64,000 nt of DNA from Rubellimicrobium thermophilum DSM 16684 (GTDB lineage: Bacteria > Pseudomonadota > Alphaproteobacteria > Rhodobacterales > Rhodobacteraceae). The position numbers and the translations under genes were made by a program. Each line of letters opens with the position of its first letter. Position 1 is the stretch's first letter. Under the pieces are notes generated by a model, which was not told the origin of the DNA, did no database searches, and saw nothing but the letters and a program-made list of their open reading frames with translations. Where the stretch lies: the NCBI RefSeq assembly GCF_000442315.1, contig NZ_KE557320.1:1017606-1081605 (forward strand). The letters run 5' to 3'. This document shows positions 8,752 through 17,773 of this stretch, piece by piece.

Positions 8752-10041
8752 ATGACGAACACGCCCCTCCGCCTCGGCATCGCCGGACTCGGAACGGTGG
8801 GAACCGGCGTGCTGCAGATCCTGCACCGCCAGGGCGATCGCCTTGCGGCACGGGCCGGGCGGCCCATCGAGGTGGTGGCCGTCTCGGCGCGGGACCGCTC
8901 GCGCAAGAGGGCCGTGCCGATCGATGCCTATGCCTGGGAGGATGACCCCGTCGCCCTGGCCCGGCGCGACGACATCGACCTGTTCGTGGAGGTCATGGGC
9001 GGCCATGAAGGCCCGGCCAAAGCCGCGGTCGAGGCGGCCCTGAATGCCGGCAAGGATGTCGTGACCGCCAACAAGGCCCTTCTGGCCCATCATGGCCACG
9101 CCCTGGCCCTGCGCGCCGAGGCACAGGGCCGCGTCATCCGCTTCGAGGCCGCGGTCGCCGGCGGCATCCCGGTCATCAAGGCCCTGACCGAAGGTCTTGC
9201 CGCCAACGAGATCCGGCGGGTCATGGGCGTGATGAACGGCACCTGCAACTACATCCTGACACGGATGGAATCGGCCGGGCTGTCCTATGCCGAAGTCTTC
9301 GAGGAGGCCCGCCAGCTCGGCTATCTGGAGGCCGATCCGCGGCTTGATGTGGACGGCATCGATGCCGGGCACAAGCTGTCTCTGCTGGCGGCCATCGCCT
9401 TCGGAACCGAGGTGGACTTCGGTCATGTCGCTCTCGAGGGAATCGGCGCCGTGACGATCGAGGACATCCGGCGCGCTGCCGACATGGGTTATCGGATCAA
9501 GCTCCTCGGTGTGGCGCAGATGACCGGGCGGGGCCTCGAACAGCGGATGCAGCCCTGCCTCGTGCCGGCCTCCTCGCCGCTGGGCCAGCTCGAAGGCGGC
9601 ACGAACATGGTCGTGATCGAGGGGGATTCGGTGGGTCAGATCGTGCTGCGCGGACCGGGCGCCGGGGCGGGGCCGACCGCCAGCGCCGTTCTGGCCGATG
9701 TGATCGATCTGGCACGCGGCAACCGTGTGCCCACCTTCGGGGTGCCTGCCACGAGCCTGCGGCGCGTGCGGCCTGCGCAGGGGGCTGTCGCCGCGCCCTA
9801 TTATCTGCGGCTGCAACTGATCGACAAACCCGGCGCCCTGGCCAAGGTGGCCCGGGTTCTGGGCGATGCCGGCATCTCCATCGACCGGATGCGCCAATAC
9901 GGGCATGAGGACACGACCGCCCCGGTCCTGATCGTCACGCATCGCACAACGCGCGCGGCTCTCGACGAGGCGCTGACCGCCCTGCCCGAGACGGGCGTGC
10001 TGGCCGGACAGCCGGTTGCCCTGCGCATCGAGCAGCTCTGA
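8752..10041 (+). CDS. hom: Homoserine dehydrogenase
   Basis: A 429-residue NAD(P)-dependent enzyme reducing aspartate semialdehyde to homoserine, the branch point to threonine, methionine and isoleucine. Visible are the nucleotide motif IAGLGTVGTG at the N terminus, the family signature GTCNYILTRM near residue 163, and a C-terminal ACT regulatory domain (LQLIDKPGALAKVARVL) that normally mediates threonine feedback. The length is that of the monofunctional ACT-containing type. The ribosome site AGGAAAG precedes the ATG. The order hom-glpX-recJ on one strand is common in Rhodobacterales. Confidence 0.96.
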   Translation: MTNTPLRLGIAGLGTVGTGVLQILHRQGDRLAARAGRPIEVVAVSARDRSRKRAVPIDAYAWEDDPVALARRDDIDLFVEVMGGHEGPAKAAVEAALNAGKDVVTANKALLAHHGHALALRAEAQGRVIRFEAAVAGGIPVIKALTEGLAANEIRRVMGVMNGTCNYILTRMESAGLSYAEVFEEARQLGYLEADPRLDVDGIDAGHKLSLLAAIAFGTEVDFGHVALEGIGAVTIEDIRRAADMGYRIKLLGVAQMTGRGLEQRMQPCLVPASSPLGQLEGGTNMVVIEGDSVGQIVLRGPGAGAGPTASAVLADVIDLARGNRVPTFGVPATSLRRVRPAQGAVAAPYYLRLQLIDKPGALAKVARVLGDAGISIDRMRQYGHEDTTAPVLIVTHRTTRAALDEALTALPETGVLAGQPVALRIEQL

Positions 10042-10049
10042 CCGCCATG

Positions 10050-10072
10050 CGGGCAGCCCGTCTTCCTGCCCG
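10050..10072 (+). terminator. Possible hairpin terminator after hom
   Basis: A perfect 7-base-pair stem CGGGCAG/CTGCCCG with a 9-base loop begins eight bases after the hom stop. There is no following T run, so if it stops transcription it would need help or act only as an mRNA 3' end. It lies in the 129-base gap before glpX. Confidence 0.3.
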
Positions 10073-10170
10073 GGTCGTCTTGATGCCCGAGGCCGGGCGT
10101 TAGCGTTCGCGCCGCTTTCCGCCGACCAGCCAAAGGGGTAGGTCAGAACGAGCCTTCAGAGGAGCCGTCC

Positions 10171-11136
10171 ATGCCCACTGCGCCCGAGTTCCACGACCGC
10201 ATGCTCTCCCTCGGCCTTGCCCGCGTCTCCGAGGCAGCCGCCATCGCCTGCGCCGACTTTATCGGGCGCGGCGACGAGAAGGCCGCGGATCAGGCCGCCG
10301 TGGACGGCATGCGCCGGCAGCTCAACCTGCTCGACATCGCGGGTGTGGTGGTCATCGGCGAAGGCGAGCGCGACGAGGCCCCGATGCTCTTCATCGGCGA
10401 GGAAGTGGGCACCGGGAACGGCCCCGCGGTGGACATCGCTCTTGACCCCCTGGAAGGCACGACGCTGACCGCCAAGGACATGCCCAATGCGCTTGCCGTC
10501 GTGGCCATGGCCCCGCGCGGCACGCTGCTGCATGCGCCCGATGTCTACATGGACAAGCTCGCCATCGGTCCGGGCTACAAGCGCGGTGTCGTGACCCTTG
10601 CCATGAGCCCGGCAGAACGGGTCTCGGCCCTGGCCGCGGCCAAGGGCGTCTCCACACGGGACATCACGGTCTGCATCCTCGACCGTCCCCGCCATGCCGA
10701 GATGATTGCCGAGGTCCGCTCCACCGGGGCGAAGGTGCGGCTCATCACCGATGGCGATGTGGCCGGCGTCATGCATTGCGCCGAACCGGAGAAGACCGGA
10801 ATCGACATGTACATGGGCGCCGGCGGTGCCCCCGAAGGAGTGCTGGCGGCCGCCGCACTGAAATGCATGGGGGGGCAGATCTACGGCAGGCTCCTCTTCC
10901 GCAACGATGACGAGCGCGAACGGGCACGCAGGGCCGGGATCACCAATCTCGACCGTGTCTATACGCTCGACGACATGGTGACGGGCGATGTGATCTTTGC
11001 CGCCACCGGCGTCACCGATGGCAGCCTTCTGCCCGGCGTCCGCCGCACGCCGCATTCCATCACGGTGGAGACGATGCTGATGCGATCCAAGACCGGAAGC
11101 GTGCGGCGCATGATCTACACCAATCCGCTGCGCTGA
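10171..11136 (+). CDS. glpX: Class II fructose-1,6-bisphosphatase
   Basis: A 321-residue GlpX-type fructose-1,6-bisphosphatase (some family members also act on sedoheptulose-1,7-bisphosphate), used in gluconeogenesis and carbon fixation cycles. Seen are the metal-site regions GEGERDEAPMLF and DPLEGTTLTA, the latter the family signature for the phosphate/metal site, and GAGGAPEGVLAAAALKCMGG near residue 215. The length is normal. A good AGAGGAG ribosome site precedes the ATG. It sits between hom and recJ. Confidence 0.95.
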   Translation: MPTAPEFHDRMLSLGLARVSEAAAIACADFIGRGDEKAADQAAVDGMRRQLNLLDIAGVVVIGEGERDEAPMLFIGEEVGTGNGPAVDIALDPLEGTTLTAKDMPNALAVVAMAPRGTLLHAPDVYMDKLAIGPGYKRGVVTLAMSPAERVSALAAAKGVSTRDITVCILDRPRHAEMIAEVRSTGAKVRLITDGDVAGVMHCAEPEKTGIDMYMGAGGAPEGVLAAAALKCMGGQIYGRLLFRNDDERERARRAGITNLDRVYTLDDMVTGDVIFAATGVTDGSLLPGVRRTPHSITVETMLMRSKTGSVRRMIYTNPLR

Positions 11137-11193
11137 GCGCCTGACGCAAGGCGATGGCTTGCCGCGGGGGGGAGGTTTCGGCACGGTCGGGGA

Positions 11194-12933
11194 ATGGTCT
11201 TTCTTGGCGTCTCCGAATCGCTCACCGGCCGCCGCTGGATCGGCCCCACGGCCGAGGAGGACCGCCTTGCCCAGGCCGTCGCGCGCGAGGCAGGGCTCGA
11301 CCATGCCGTGGCGCTGACGCTGGTGCGCCGGGGCGTCACCCCGGCCGAAGCGGCGGGCTATCTTGATCCGAAGCTGCGCGATCTTCTTCCCGATCCGCTG
11401 ACCCTGCGCGACATGGACGCAGCGGCAGAGCGTTTCCTGACGGCTGTGCTGGGGGGAGAGCGGATCGCCATCTTCGCCGATTACGACGTGGACGGGGCCG
11501 CCTCGGCGGCCCTGCTGCTGACCTGGCTGCGGCATATGGGCCGTCAGGCGACGCTCCATGTCCCCGATCGCCTCACCGAAGGCTATGGCCCCAACGAGGC
11601 TGCCATGGTGCGGCTTGCCGCCGCGCATGACCTCATCCTCTGTGTCGATTGCGGCACCGTCGCCCATGGACCGATCGCAGCCGCGCAGGGCTGCGACGTG
11701 ATCGTGCTCGATCATCATCTGGGCGGGGAATCGCTGCCGCCCTGCGTGGCGGTGGTCAACCCCAACCGTCAGGACGAAAGCCGCGATCTGGGTCATCTCT
11801 GCGCGGCGGCGGTGGTCTTCCTGATGCTGGTCGAGGTCAACCGGCGACTGCGGGCCTTCGGCCGGCAGGGACCGGATCTGATGGCGATGCTGGATCTCGT
11901 GGCCCTGGCCACGGTCGCCGATGTCGCGCCGCTGCGCGGTGTCAATCGCGCGCTGGTCCGGCAGGGGCTGACCGTCATGGCACGGCGGGAGCGGATCGGG
12001 CTTGCGGCGCTGGCCGATGTCGCGGGACTGTCAGCCGCGCCCAATGTGCATGCGCTGGGCTATGTCCTCGGGCCGCGGGTGAATGCCGGCGGGCGCGTCG
12101 GGCAGGCGGATCTGGGCGCGCGCCTGCTGGCCACCGCCGATCCCGCCGAAGCGCAGGCCCTGGCCGAGCGTCTCGACCGCCACAATGCGGAGCGCCGTGC
12201 CATCGAGGCCCGCGTGCAGGCCGAGGCCATGGCACAGGCCCAGACCCGGCTGCCCGGTCCGCTCGCCTGGGCAGCGGGCGAAGGATGGCATCCCGGCGTG
12301 GTCGGCATCGTAGCCGCCCGCCTGATGGGGGCATTCGCCGTGCCCTCCGTCGTCATCGCCCTTGATGGCGAGACGGGCAAGGGATCGGCCCGTTCGGTCC
12401 CCGGCGTGGATCTGGGCGCCGCCGTGCACCGCCTGGTCGAGGAGGGATTGCTGCGCCGCGGTGGCGGCCATCCGATGGCAGCCGGGCTCGAGGTCGAGCG
12501 CAGGAGGATCGAGCCGGCCATGGAGCGGCTGGGCGAACTTCTGGCCCGGCAGGGCGCCCAAACGCAGGGGCCGCGCGACCTGGTGCTCGACGGGCTGCTG
12601 ATGCCCCGCGCGGCAAGCCTGCCATTGGTGGAGACGCTGGAACGCGCCGGCCCCTTCGGCGCATCGGCCCCCTCTCCGCGATTCGGTTTCTGCGATCTGG
12701 CGGTGGCCCATGCGCGGGTCGTGGGCAATGGTCACCTGAAGATCGCGCTGGATGACGGGATGGGCGGCCGGATCGACGCCATCGCCTTCGGCGCGGCGGA
12801 CGGCCCGCTGTCGCGGCTCCGGCCGGGTGCAGGTCGGTTCCATGTCGCCGGGCGGCTCGAGATCAACACCTGGCAGGGGCGACGGTCGGTGCAGCTGATG
12901 CTCGACGATGCCGCCCCTGCGGGGCACCGCTAG
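11194..12933 (+). CDS. recJ: Single-stranded-DNA-specific exonuclease RecJ
   Basis: A 579-residue 5'-3' single-strand DNA exonuclease for recombination and mismatch repair. The DHH phosphoesterase core shows DYDVDG at residues 96-101, CVDCGT, and LDHHLGG with the DHH triad at 173-175. The DHHA1 half shows RSVPGVDLG and GGGHPMAAGLEV. A C-terminal OB-like region follows. Length matches the family. It ends the hom-glpX-recJ run and faces eutH, with a hairpin in the 56-base gap between them. Confidence 0.96.
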   Translation: MVFLGVSESLTGRRWIGPTAEEDRLAQAVAREAGLDHAVALTLVRRGVTPAEAAGYLDPKLRDLLPDPLTLRDMDAAAERFLTAVLGGERIAIFADYDVDGAASAALLLTWLRHMGRQATLHVPDRLTEGYGPNEAAMVRLAAAHDLILCVDCGTVAHGPIAAAQGCDVIVLDHHLGGESLPPCVAVVNPNRQDESRDLGHLCAAAVVFLMLVEVNRRLRAFGRQGPDLMAMLDLVALATVADVAPLRGVNRALVRQGLTVMARRERIGLAALADVAGLSAAPNVHALGYVLGPRVNAGGRVGQADLGARLLATADPAEAQALAERLDRHNAERRAIEARVQAEAMAQAQTRLPGPLAWAAGEGWHPGVVGIVAARLMGAFAVPSVVIALDGETGKGSARSVPGVDLGAAVHRLVEEGLLRRGGGHPMAAGLEVERRRIEPAMERLGELLARQGAQTQGPRDLVLDGLLMPRAASLPLVETLERAGPFGASAPSPRFGFCDLAVAHARVVGNGHLKIALDDGMGGRIDAIAFGAADGPLSRLRPGAGRFHVAGRLEINTWQGRRSVQLMLDDAAPAGHR

Positions 12934-12963
12934 GCTCGACGCGGCGGCCATGCCGGGCAACCG

Positions 12964-12979
12964 GGGCCGAATCCGGCCC
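12964..12979. terminator. Possible bidirectional hairpin between recJ and the EutH gene
   Basis: A 6-base-pair GGGCCG/CGGCCC stem with a four-base loop lies between the convergent recJ and EutH-type genes. Its placement suits a shared terminator but it has no T run on either strand. Confidence 0.3.
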
Positions 12980-12989
12980 GACGGATGGT

Positions 12990-14229
12990 TCAGGCCGTGA
13001 CCGGCCGGGCCGCATCCGGGGCCTGTCCTGCAGCCGGGGTCTCCTGCATTTCCAGCGCCTCTGCCTTGGGCACCGAAAGGCGCGCCGCGATGGCAAAGGC
13101 GACCGCCCCGCCCAGAAGCTTGCCCAGCAGCAGCGGCAGGATCAGCGAAGGCTGGAAATTCGCCGTAAAGGCCAGATGGTCGCCGAAGGCAAAGGCGGCA
13201 CAGACCGCAAAGGCGATGACAAGCACCTTGTCGCGTGCCCGCATTTCGCGCACGAGGCGATACATGGCCAGGATGTTCGCAATGGTCGCCAGAAGCCCGG
13301 CCGCCCCGACCGGCGAAAGGCCCAGACGGCGTCCGAGCGCCTGCATCGGCCCGGCCAGATGGCGGGTGATCAGATAGACCATCGGGAAGGCCCCGGCCAG
13401 CATGATCCCGATATAGCCCGCGATCTCGAGAGCGCGGAACTGATCGGCCTCGTCGGCGATGATCGGATCGAAACCCCAACCCCCGAACAGGGTGGTGAAC
13501 AGGCCGGTGAAATATTCGACGATCGAGAAGACGAGAACGAGCGTGATCGCCCCATACATGATCCGCCCGAACCACAGGAAGCCCGCGATCATCGCATCCG
13601 GCACGAGGCGCAGCCCCAGAGCGATGGCCACGCAGAACAGCACGAGCGGCAGAAGGTCGCGCAGGATCTGGCCGAGGCCCAGCGCCAGCTGCAGGGTGGC
13701 CGGGCCGGTCGTCGCGATCTCCGGCCGGATGGGCGTGCCGGTCAGCAGGACGATCAGGGCGGCGATGAAGACGCCGACCGGCACCGACAGGATTCCCGAC
13801 ATGATCCCGAGGGCCATGTATTTGTGATCCCGCCGGTCGAGCATCGCGAGGCCCACGGGAATCGAGAAGATGATCGTCGCCCCCGCCATGTAGCCCACGA
13901 GCGATGCCATGAGCCAGCCTTCACGGCTCTGGGCCAGTGCATCGGCAAGCTGATAGCCCCCCATGTCGATCGCGATGATGGTGGTGGCGGCCACGGCCGG
14001 ATCGGCCCCCACCGCCGCGAAGAGCGGTCCGACGGCGCTGCTGACGATCCGCGAAAGTAGGGGATCGCAGCCATGATCCCGGCGACCGGAATGAAGATCG
14101 GGCGATCGCATACAGCCCTTCGCGAAACTCGCGGCCGATGCCGTTGTCGGGATCCCGGATATATCCGATGGCACCCGCCACGGCACAGGCCATGATGATG
14201 TAGATCACGATCGTTCCGATCAGTTCCAT
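12990..14229 (-). pseudogene. eutH: EutH-type ethanolamine permease, frame broken twice
   Basis: When two lost bases are restored the gene gives about 413 residues, the usual EutH length, with a start MELIGTIVIYIIMACAVAGA. Seen are about ten hydrophobic helices and the EutH-like segments AIDMGGYQLADALA and IIFSIPVGLAML. EutH is the ethanolamine permease. The breaks are at about 14099-14103 (just after REGLYAI) and about 14049-14053 (before IVSSAVGPLF); each looks like one missing base in a G/C run. Given similar breaks in essential genes elsewhere here, sequencing error is more likely than true decay. It has a GGGAGAG ribosome site and follows the dehydrogenase gene by 42 bases, so it is the last gene of that operon. 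Confidence 0.8.
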
Positions 14230-14271
14230 GCTTCTCTCCCTGTCTGTCGGCGCTGTTGCCGCGCCTTGGTC

Positions 14272-16734
14272 TCAGCTGCGGATCGCGAGCCCTTCCGGAT
14301 CGTGGAACGGCCGGAGAGAGGGGCGGGCCGCCACCTCCTCTCCCGCGGCGATGAGGGTGTAACGGCTTGCCAGCAGGGCCGTGTCGTCCATCGCGGGCTG
14401 GCGATCGGTCGCCCGCACATAGCCCAGGCCCAGCGGACGGCCGATGCTGTAGCCGAAGCCTCCGCTTGTCAGATAACCGACCGGCTCGCCCTCGCGCAGG
14501 ATGGTCTCGCGGCCGAGAAGGACGACGTCCGGATCCTCGGCCATGAAGCCCACAAGACGTCGGGAGGGCACCCGGCCGGCCTGCCGCTCCAGCGCGGCGC
14601 GCCCGATGAAGTCCTGCGTCGTCCGAAGCTTGACAGCCCAGCCCAGCCCCGCCTCGAACGGCGTGTCATTGGGCGAGATGTCGCTGCCCCAGGCACGGTA
14701 ACCCTTCTCCAGGCGCAGGGATTCGATGGCGCGATAACCCGCCGGCCGCAGGCCGAGACCCGTTTCCATCAGGGCGTCATGGATGTCGCCCAGACTGTCG
14801 ATGGCCGCGTGCAGCTCCCAGCCGAGTTCCCCCACATAGGTGACGCGCAGGGCCCGGACGGGATGTCCTGCGATCGTGATCTCTCTCACATGGCCGAAGG
14901 GATGAGCGGCGCCGGACATGTCGGCCGGCGTCACGGCGGCGAGGATATCCCGCGCGCGCGGCCCCATGAGCGAGAGCACGCCCCAGCCTTCGGTCACATC
15001 CTCGAGCCGCACCGAGCCATCGCGGGGCAGATGATCGGCGATCCAGGCGAAATCATGCGTGCGAAAGCCCGTGCCGGTGACAATGTAGAACCGGTCCGGC
15101 GCCAGCCGCGCAACTGTCAGATCGCATTCGATGCCGCCGCGGCTGTTGAGCATCTGGGTATAGACCAGACGGCCCGGCGGGCGTGCCACATCATTGGCGC
15201 AGAGACGGGACAGGGCGGCCTCTGCACCGGGGCCGGACAGTTCGAACTTGGCAAAGGAGGACTGGTCGAACAGGCCCGCGACCGCGCGCACATGGCGGTG
15301 TTCCTCGCCCACGGCATCGAACCAGTTCGGCCGCCCCATGGAGGGTAGGTCGCGCGGCTCGGTGCCGGGAGGGGCGAACCAGTTCGGCCGCTCCCATCCC
15401 AGCTTGGAGCCGAACACGGCGCCGGCCGCCTTCAGACGCGCATAGAGCGGCGAGACAAGCCGCGGCCGGCCGCTCAGGTATTCGTCATGGGGCCAGGCGA
15501 TGGCGTAATGCCGGGCATAGGCTTCGAGCGTGCGCTCCCGCACCCAGGCGCGATCGCGATGCAGGGCGGAAAAGCGGCGGATATCCACCGGCCAGAGATC
15601 GAGCGGCGCCTCTCCCGTGGCGACCCATTCGGCCAGGGCCCAGCCGGCGCCGCCGCCGGCGGCGATGCCGAAGGCATTGAAGCCTGCGCCGACGAACATG
15701 TTGTCGCATTCCGGTGCGGCGCCGAGGATGAAGTTGCCATCCGGCGTGAAGCTTTCCGGCCCGTTGATCATCCGCTTGACGCCCACCCGCTCGAGCGCGG
15801 GCACACGGGCGATGGCCTGAACCATGTGCTGTTCGAAATGATCGAAATCGTCATCGAACAGGCGGAAGGCCCAGTCGGAGGGCGCGTCGTTGCCGGGCAG
15901 GCCGGTGTCCCAGGGAATGGGATCGGGTTCGTAACCGCCCATGACCAGGCCGCCCACCTCTTCCTTGAAATAGGTGCGCCGGTCGGGATCGCGCAGGGTG
16001 GGCGCATCCGGGGGCAGTCCCTCGATGGGTTCGGTGACGATATATTGATGGCGCACCGCCTGAAGCGGCACCGAAACCCCCGCCATCGCGCCGATCTGGC
16101 GCGCCCACAGGCCCGCGCAGTTGACGACCGTCTCGCAGGCGATCTCGCCCGCATCGGTCTGCACGGCCGCGATGCGCCGCCCCTCCATGCGAAAGCCGGT
16201 GACACGGACCCCTTCGAACAGACGCGCTCCGTGCATCCGGGCTCCCTTGGCCAGGGACTGGGCGATGTCGGAGGGGCTTGCCTGCCCGTCCGTGGGCAGC
16301 CAGCTGGCCCCGATCAGATCCGAGACATCCATCAGCGGCCACATGCGCCGGACCTCATCGGGGCCGATCAGCTCCATGTCCATGCCGAAGCTGCGGGCGG
16401 TCGTGGCCAGGCGGCGGTATTCGATCCAGCGGTCTTGCGTGGTGGCCAGCCGCAGGCAGCCGGTCATCTTCCAGCCGGTCTCGAGCCCGGTCTCCGCGGC
16501 CAGGCGGCGGTAGAGATCCACGGAATACCTGAGAACCTGCGTGATCGAGGCCGAGGAGCGCAGTTGCCCCACCAGACCAGCCGCGTGCCAGGTGGACCCC
16601 GAGGTCAGCCGGTCCTGCTCCAGCAGCACGACATCCGCCCGGTGATCCCGCGCCAGGTGATAGGCTGTCGAGCAGCCGATGATGCCGCCCCCAATGATGA
16701 CGATCCGGGCATGGCCGGGCAGGACAATGGACAT
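14272..16734 (-). CDS. Dimethylglycine/sarcosine-dehydrogenase-like flavoprotein with GcvT domain
   Basis: An 820-residue protein. The N-terminal half is a DAO-type FAD fold (IVIIGGGIIGCSTAYHLA) followed by STWHAAGLVG, whose His is the residue that binds FAD covalently in dimethylglycine and sarcosine dehydrogenases. The C-terminal half is a GcvT-like folate domain (YVGELGWELH, ESLRLEKGYRAWG). This architecture oxidatively removes an N-methyl group and hands it to tetrahydrofolate. The true substrate is unknown. The chosen ATG lies one base after the upstream kinase stop; another ATG at 16749 overlaps the kinase. Neighbours are a choline/ethanolamine-like kinase and an EutH permease, which suggests a methylated amino-alcohol rather than plain sarcosine. 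Confidence 0.88.
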   Translation of the reverse strand: MSIVLPGHARIVIIGGGIIGCSTAYHLARDHRADVVLLEQDRLTSGSTWHAAGLVGQLRSSASITQVLRYSVDLYRRLAAETGLETGWKMTGCLRLATTQDRWIEYRRLATTARSFGMDMELIGPDEVRRMWPLMDVSDLIGASWLPTDGQASPSDIAQSLAKGARMHGARLFEGVRVTGFRMEGRRIAAVQTDAGEIACETVVNCAGLWARQIGAMAGVSVPLQAVRHQYIVTEPIEGLPPDAPTLRDPDRRTYFKEEVGGLVMGGYEPDPIPWDTGLPGNDAPSDWAFRLFDDDFDHFEQHMVQAIARVPALERVGVKRMINGPESFTPDGNFILGAAPECDNMFVGAGFNAFGIAAGGGAGWALAEWVATGEAPLDLWPVDIRRFSALHRDRAWVRERTLEAYARHYAIAWPHDEYLSGRPRLVSPLYARLKAAGAVFGSKLGWERPNWFAPPGTEPRDLPSMGRPNWFDAVGEEHRHVRAVAGLFDQSSFAKFELSGPGAEAALSRLCANDVARPPGRLVYTQMLNSRGGIECDLTVARLAPDRFYIVTGTGFRTHDFAWIADHLPRDGSVRLEDVTEGWGVLSLMGPRARDILAAVTPADMSGAAHPFGHVREITIAGHPVRALRVTYVGELGWELHAAIDSLGDIHDALMETGLGLRPAGYRAIESLRLEKGYRAWGSDISPNDTPFEAGLGWAVKLRTTQDFIGRAALERQAGRVPSRRLVGFMAEDPDVVLLGRETILREGEPVGYLTSGGFGYSIGRPLGLGYVRATDRQPAMDDTALLASRYTLIAAGEEVAARPSLRPFHDPEGLAIRS

Positions 16735-16735
16735 G

Positions 16736-17623
16736 TCAGAGTGTTCCATATGCAGTCTGATAGGCGTCGAGTGCCGCCTCGAGCCGTGCGAGATTCGCGG
16801 CCGTATAGGCCGGATAGTCGGTGCCGGGGGCGTTCAGATGCAGCTCGGAGACCATGCTCCACATCGCCTCGCGCAAAAGCGAGGCGCATTGCATCGCCGC
16901 CATGGCCCGCGAAAGCGCCGGATCGGGCGAACAGCCGAAATAGGCGGTCAGCAGGGCCTCCGTCTCCTCCGGCGAGAAGCCGGCATTGGAGGACAGCCCC
17001 GCCAGATCGAACAGTGCGGTCGAGAAGCCGGCATATTCGAAATCGATCAGCCAGAGGCGCTGGCCGTCATGAAGCAGATTGGCCGGCAGCAGGTCGTTAT
17101 GGGCGAACACGATGGGCAGAGGCACCTGCACCGCCTCGAGCGCATCGGCCAGGGCGAGATAGCGGGGCAACTCTGCCGTCATCCGGCTGCCATCCCGCCG
17201 CAGCGTGCGGGCATAGTCGCGCACGACATGGAAGGGCCAGAAGAAGAACCCCGGACCCGAGACATGATGCGGCATCGTCCGGTGAAAGCGGCGGAGCAGA
17301 TCGGCAATCGGGCCGATCGCGGCGCGCACATCCGAGGCCTCGAAGGTCTTCGCCCCCAGATAGTCCGTGACCATCACCCCTTCGGCCGCATGGCGCAGGG
17401 CGGGGGCAAAGCCGGCCTCCGCTGCGGCGCGCGCCACCATGACCTCGCGTCGGCGTTCGACATGGTGAAAGGGATAGTCATCCCCGAAGCGCACAACCCA
17501 TCTTCCCGCGGCGTCCTGCACGATCCAGCTTTCGTTGCTGATGCCGCCCTTGAGCGGGCTGATCTCGACATCGCCCTGCCAGAGCCCGAGAGCCCTGATC
17601 CTTTCCCATGCACGGCCGGTCAC
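16736..17623 (-). CDS. Choline/ethanolamine kinase-like phosphotransferase
   Basis: A 295-residue protein-kinase-like small-molecule kinase. The catalytic loop HNDLLPANLL is at residues 175-184 and the metal-binding motif LIDFEYAG at 192-199, both diagnostic of the choline/ethanolamine kinase group (LicA-like) more than of aminoglycoside kinases. It would phosphorylate a hydroxylated amine with ATP in the cytoplasm. The GTG at 17623 was chosen because GGGGAGGG lies at good spacing upstream; in-frame ATG further up adds low-quality sequence. It is the first gene of the kinase-dehydrogenase-EutH operon and is divergent from the DeoR regulator. Confidence 0.85.
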   Translation of the reverse strand: MTGRAWERIRALGLWQGDVEISPLKGGISNESWIVQDAAGRWVVRFGDDYPFHHVERRREVMVARAAAEAGFAPALRHAAEGVMVTDYLGAKTFEASDVRAAIGPIADLLRRFHRTMPHHVSGPGFFFWPFHVVRDYARTLRRDGSRMTAELPRYLALADALEAVQVPLPIVFAHNDLLPANLLHDGQRLWLIDFEYAGFSTALFDLAGLSSNAGFSPEETEALLTAYFGCSPDPALSRAMAAMQCASLLREAMWSMVSELHLNAPGTDYPAYTAANLARLEAALDAYQTAYGTL

Positions 17624-17688
17624 GCTGTTCCCTCCCCTGCGGGTAGTGGATCGCGCAGGATGCCGCCGGGTCAAGAGGATTTTGCGGT

Positions 17689-17759
17689 ATCATGACCGAA
17701 ATCATCCATGAAGACGGTCATGATCGGCCTTTTTCCACATAAGAAGTCATTTTCGGTCA
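17689..17759. promoter_or_regulatory. Repeated CGGTCA operator in the kinase/deoR divergent promoter
   Basis: The 150-base region between the divergent kinase and DeoR genes contains a perfect 10-base inverted repeat: ATCATGACCG at 17689-17698 and CGGTCATGAT at 17715-17724. A further half-site TTTCGGTCA is at 17751-17759, itself the exact inverse of TGACCGAAA at 17693-17701. Such spaced half-sites fit DeoR-family operators, which often loop or bind as tetramers. I infer that the DeoR protein next door binds here and controls both directions. Confidence 0.6.
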
Positions 17760-17773
17760 GAAACGGAGCAGAG

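Noticed and set aside
7531-9942. Open antisense frame of about 800 codons across the TadE-like genes and hom
   Set aside because: It lacks any family feature, is rich in Arg/Gly/His in the way of GC-rich antisense shadows, and covers well-identified genes on the other strand.
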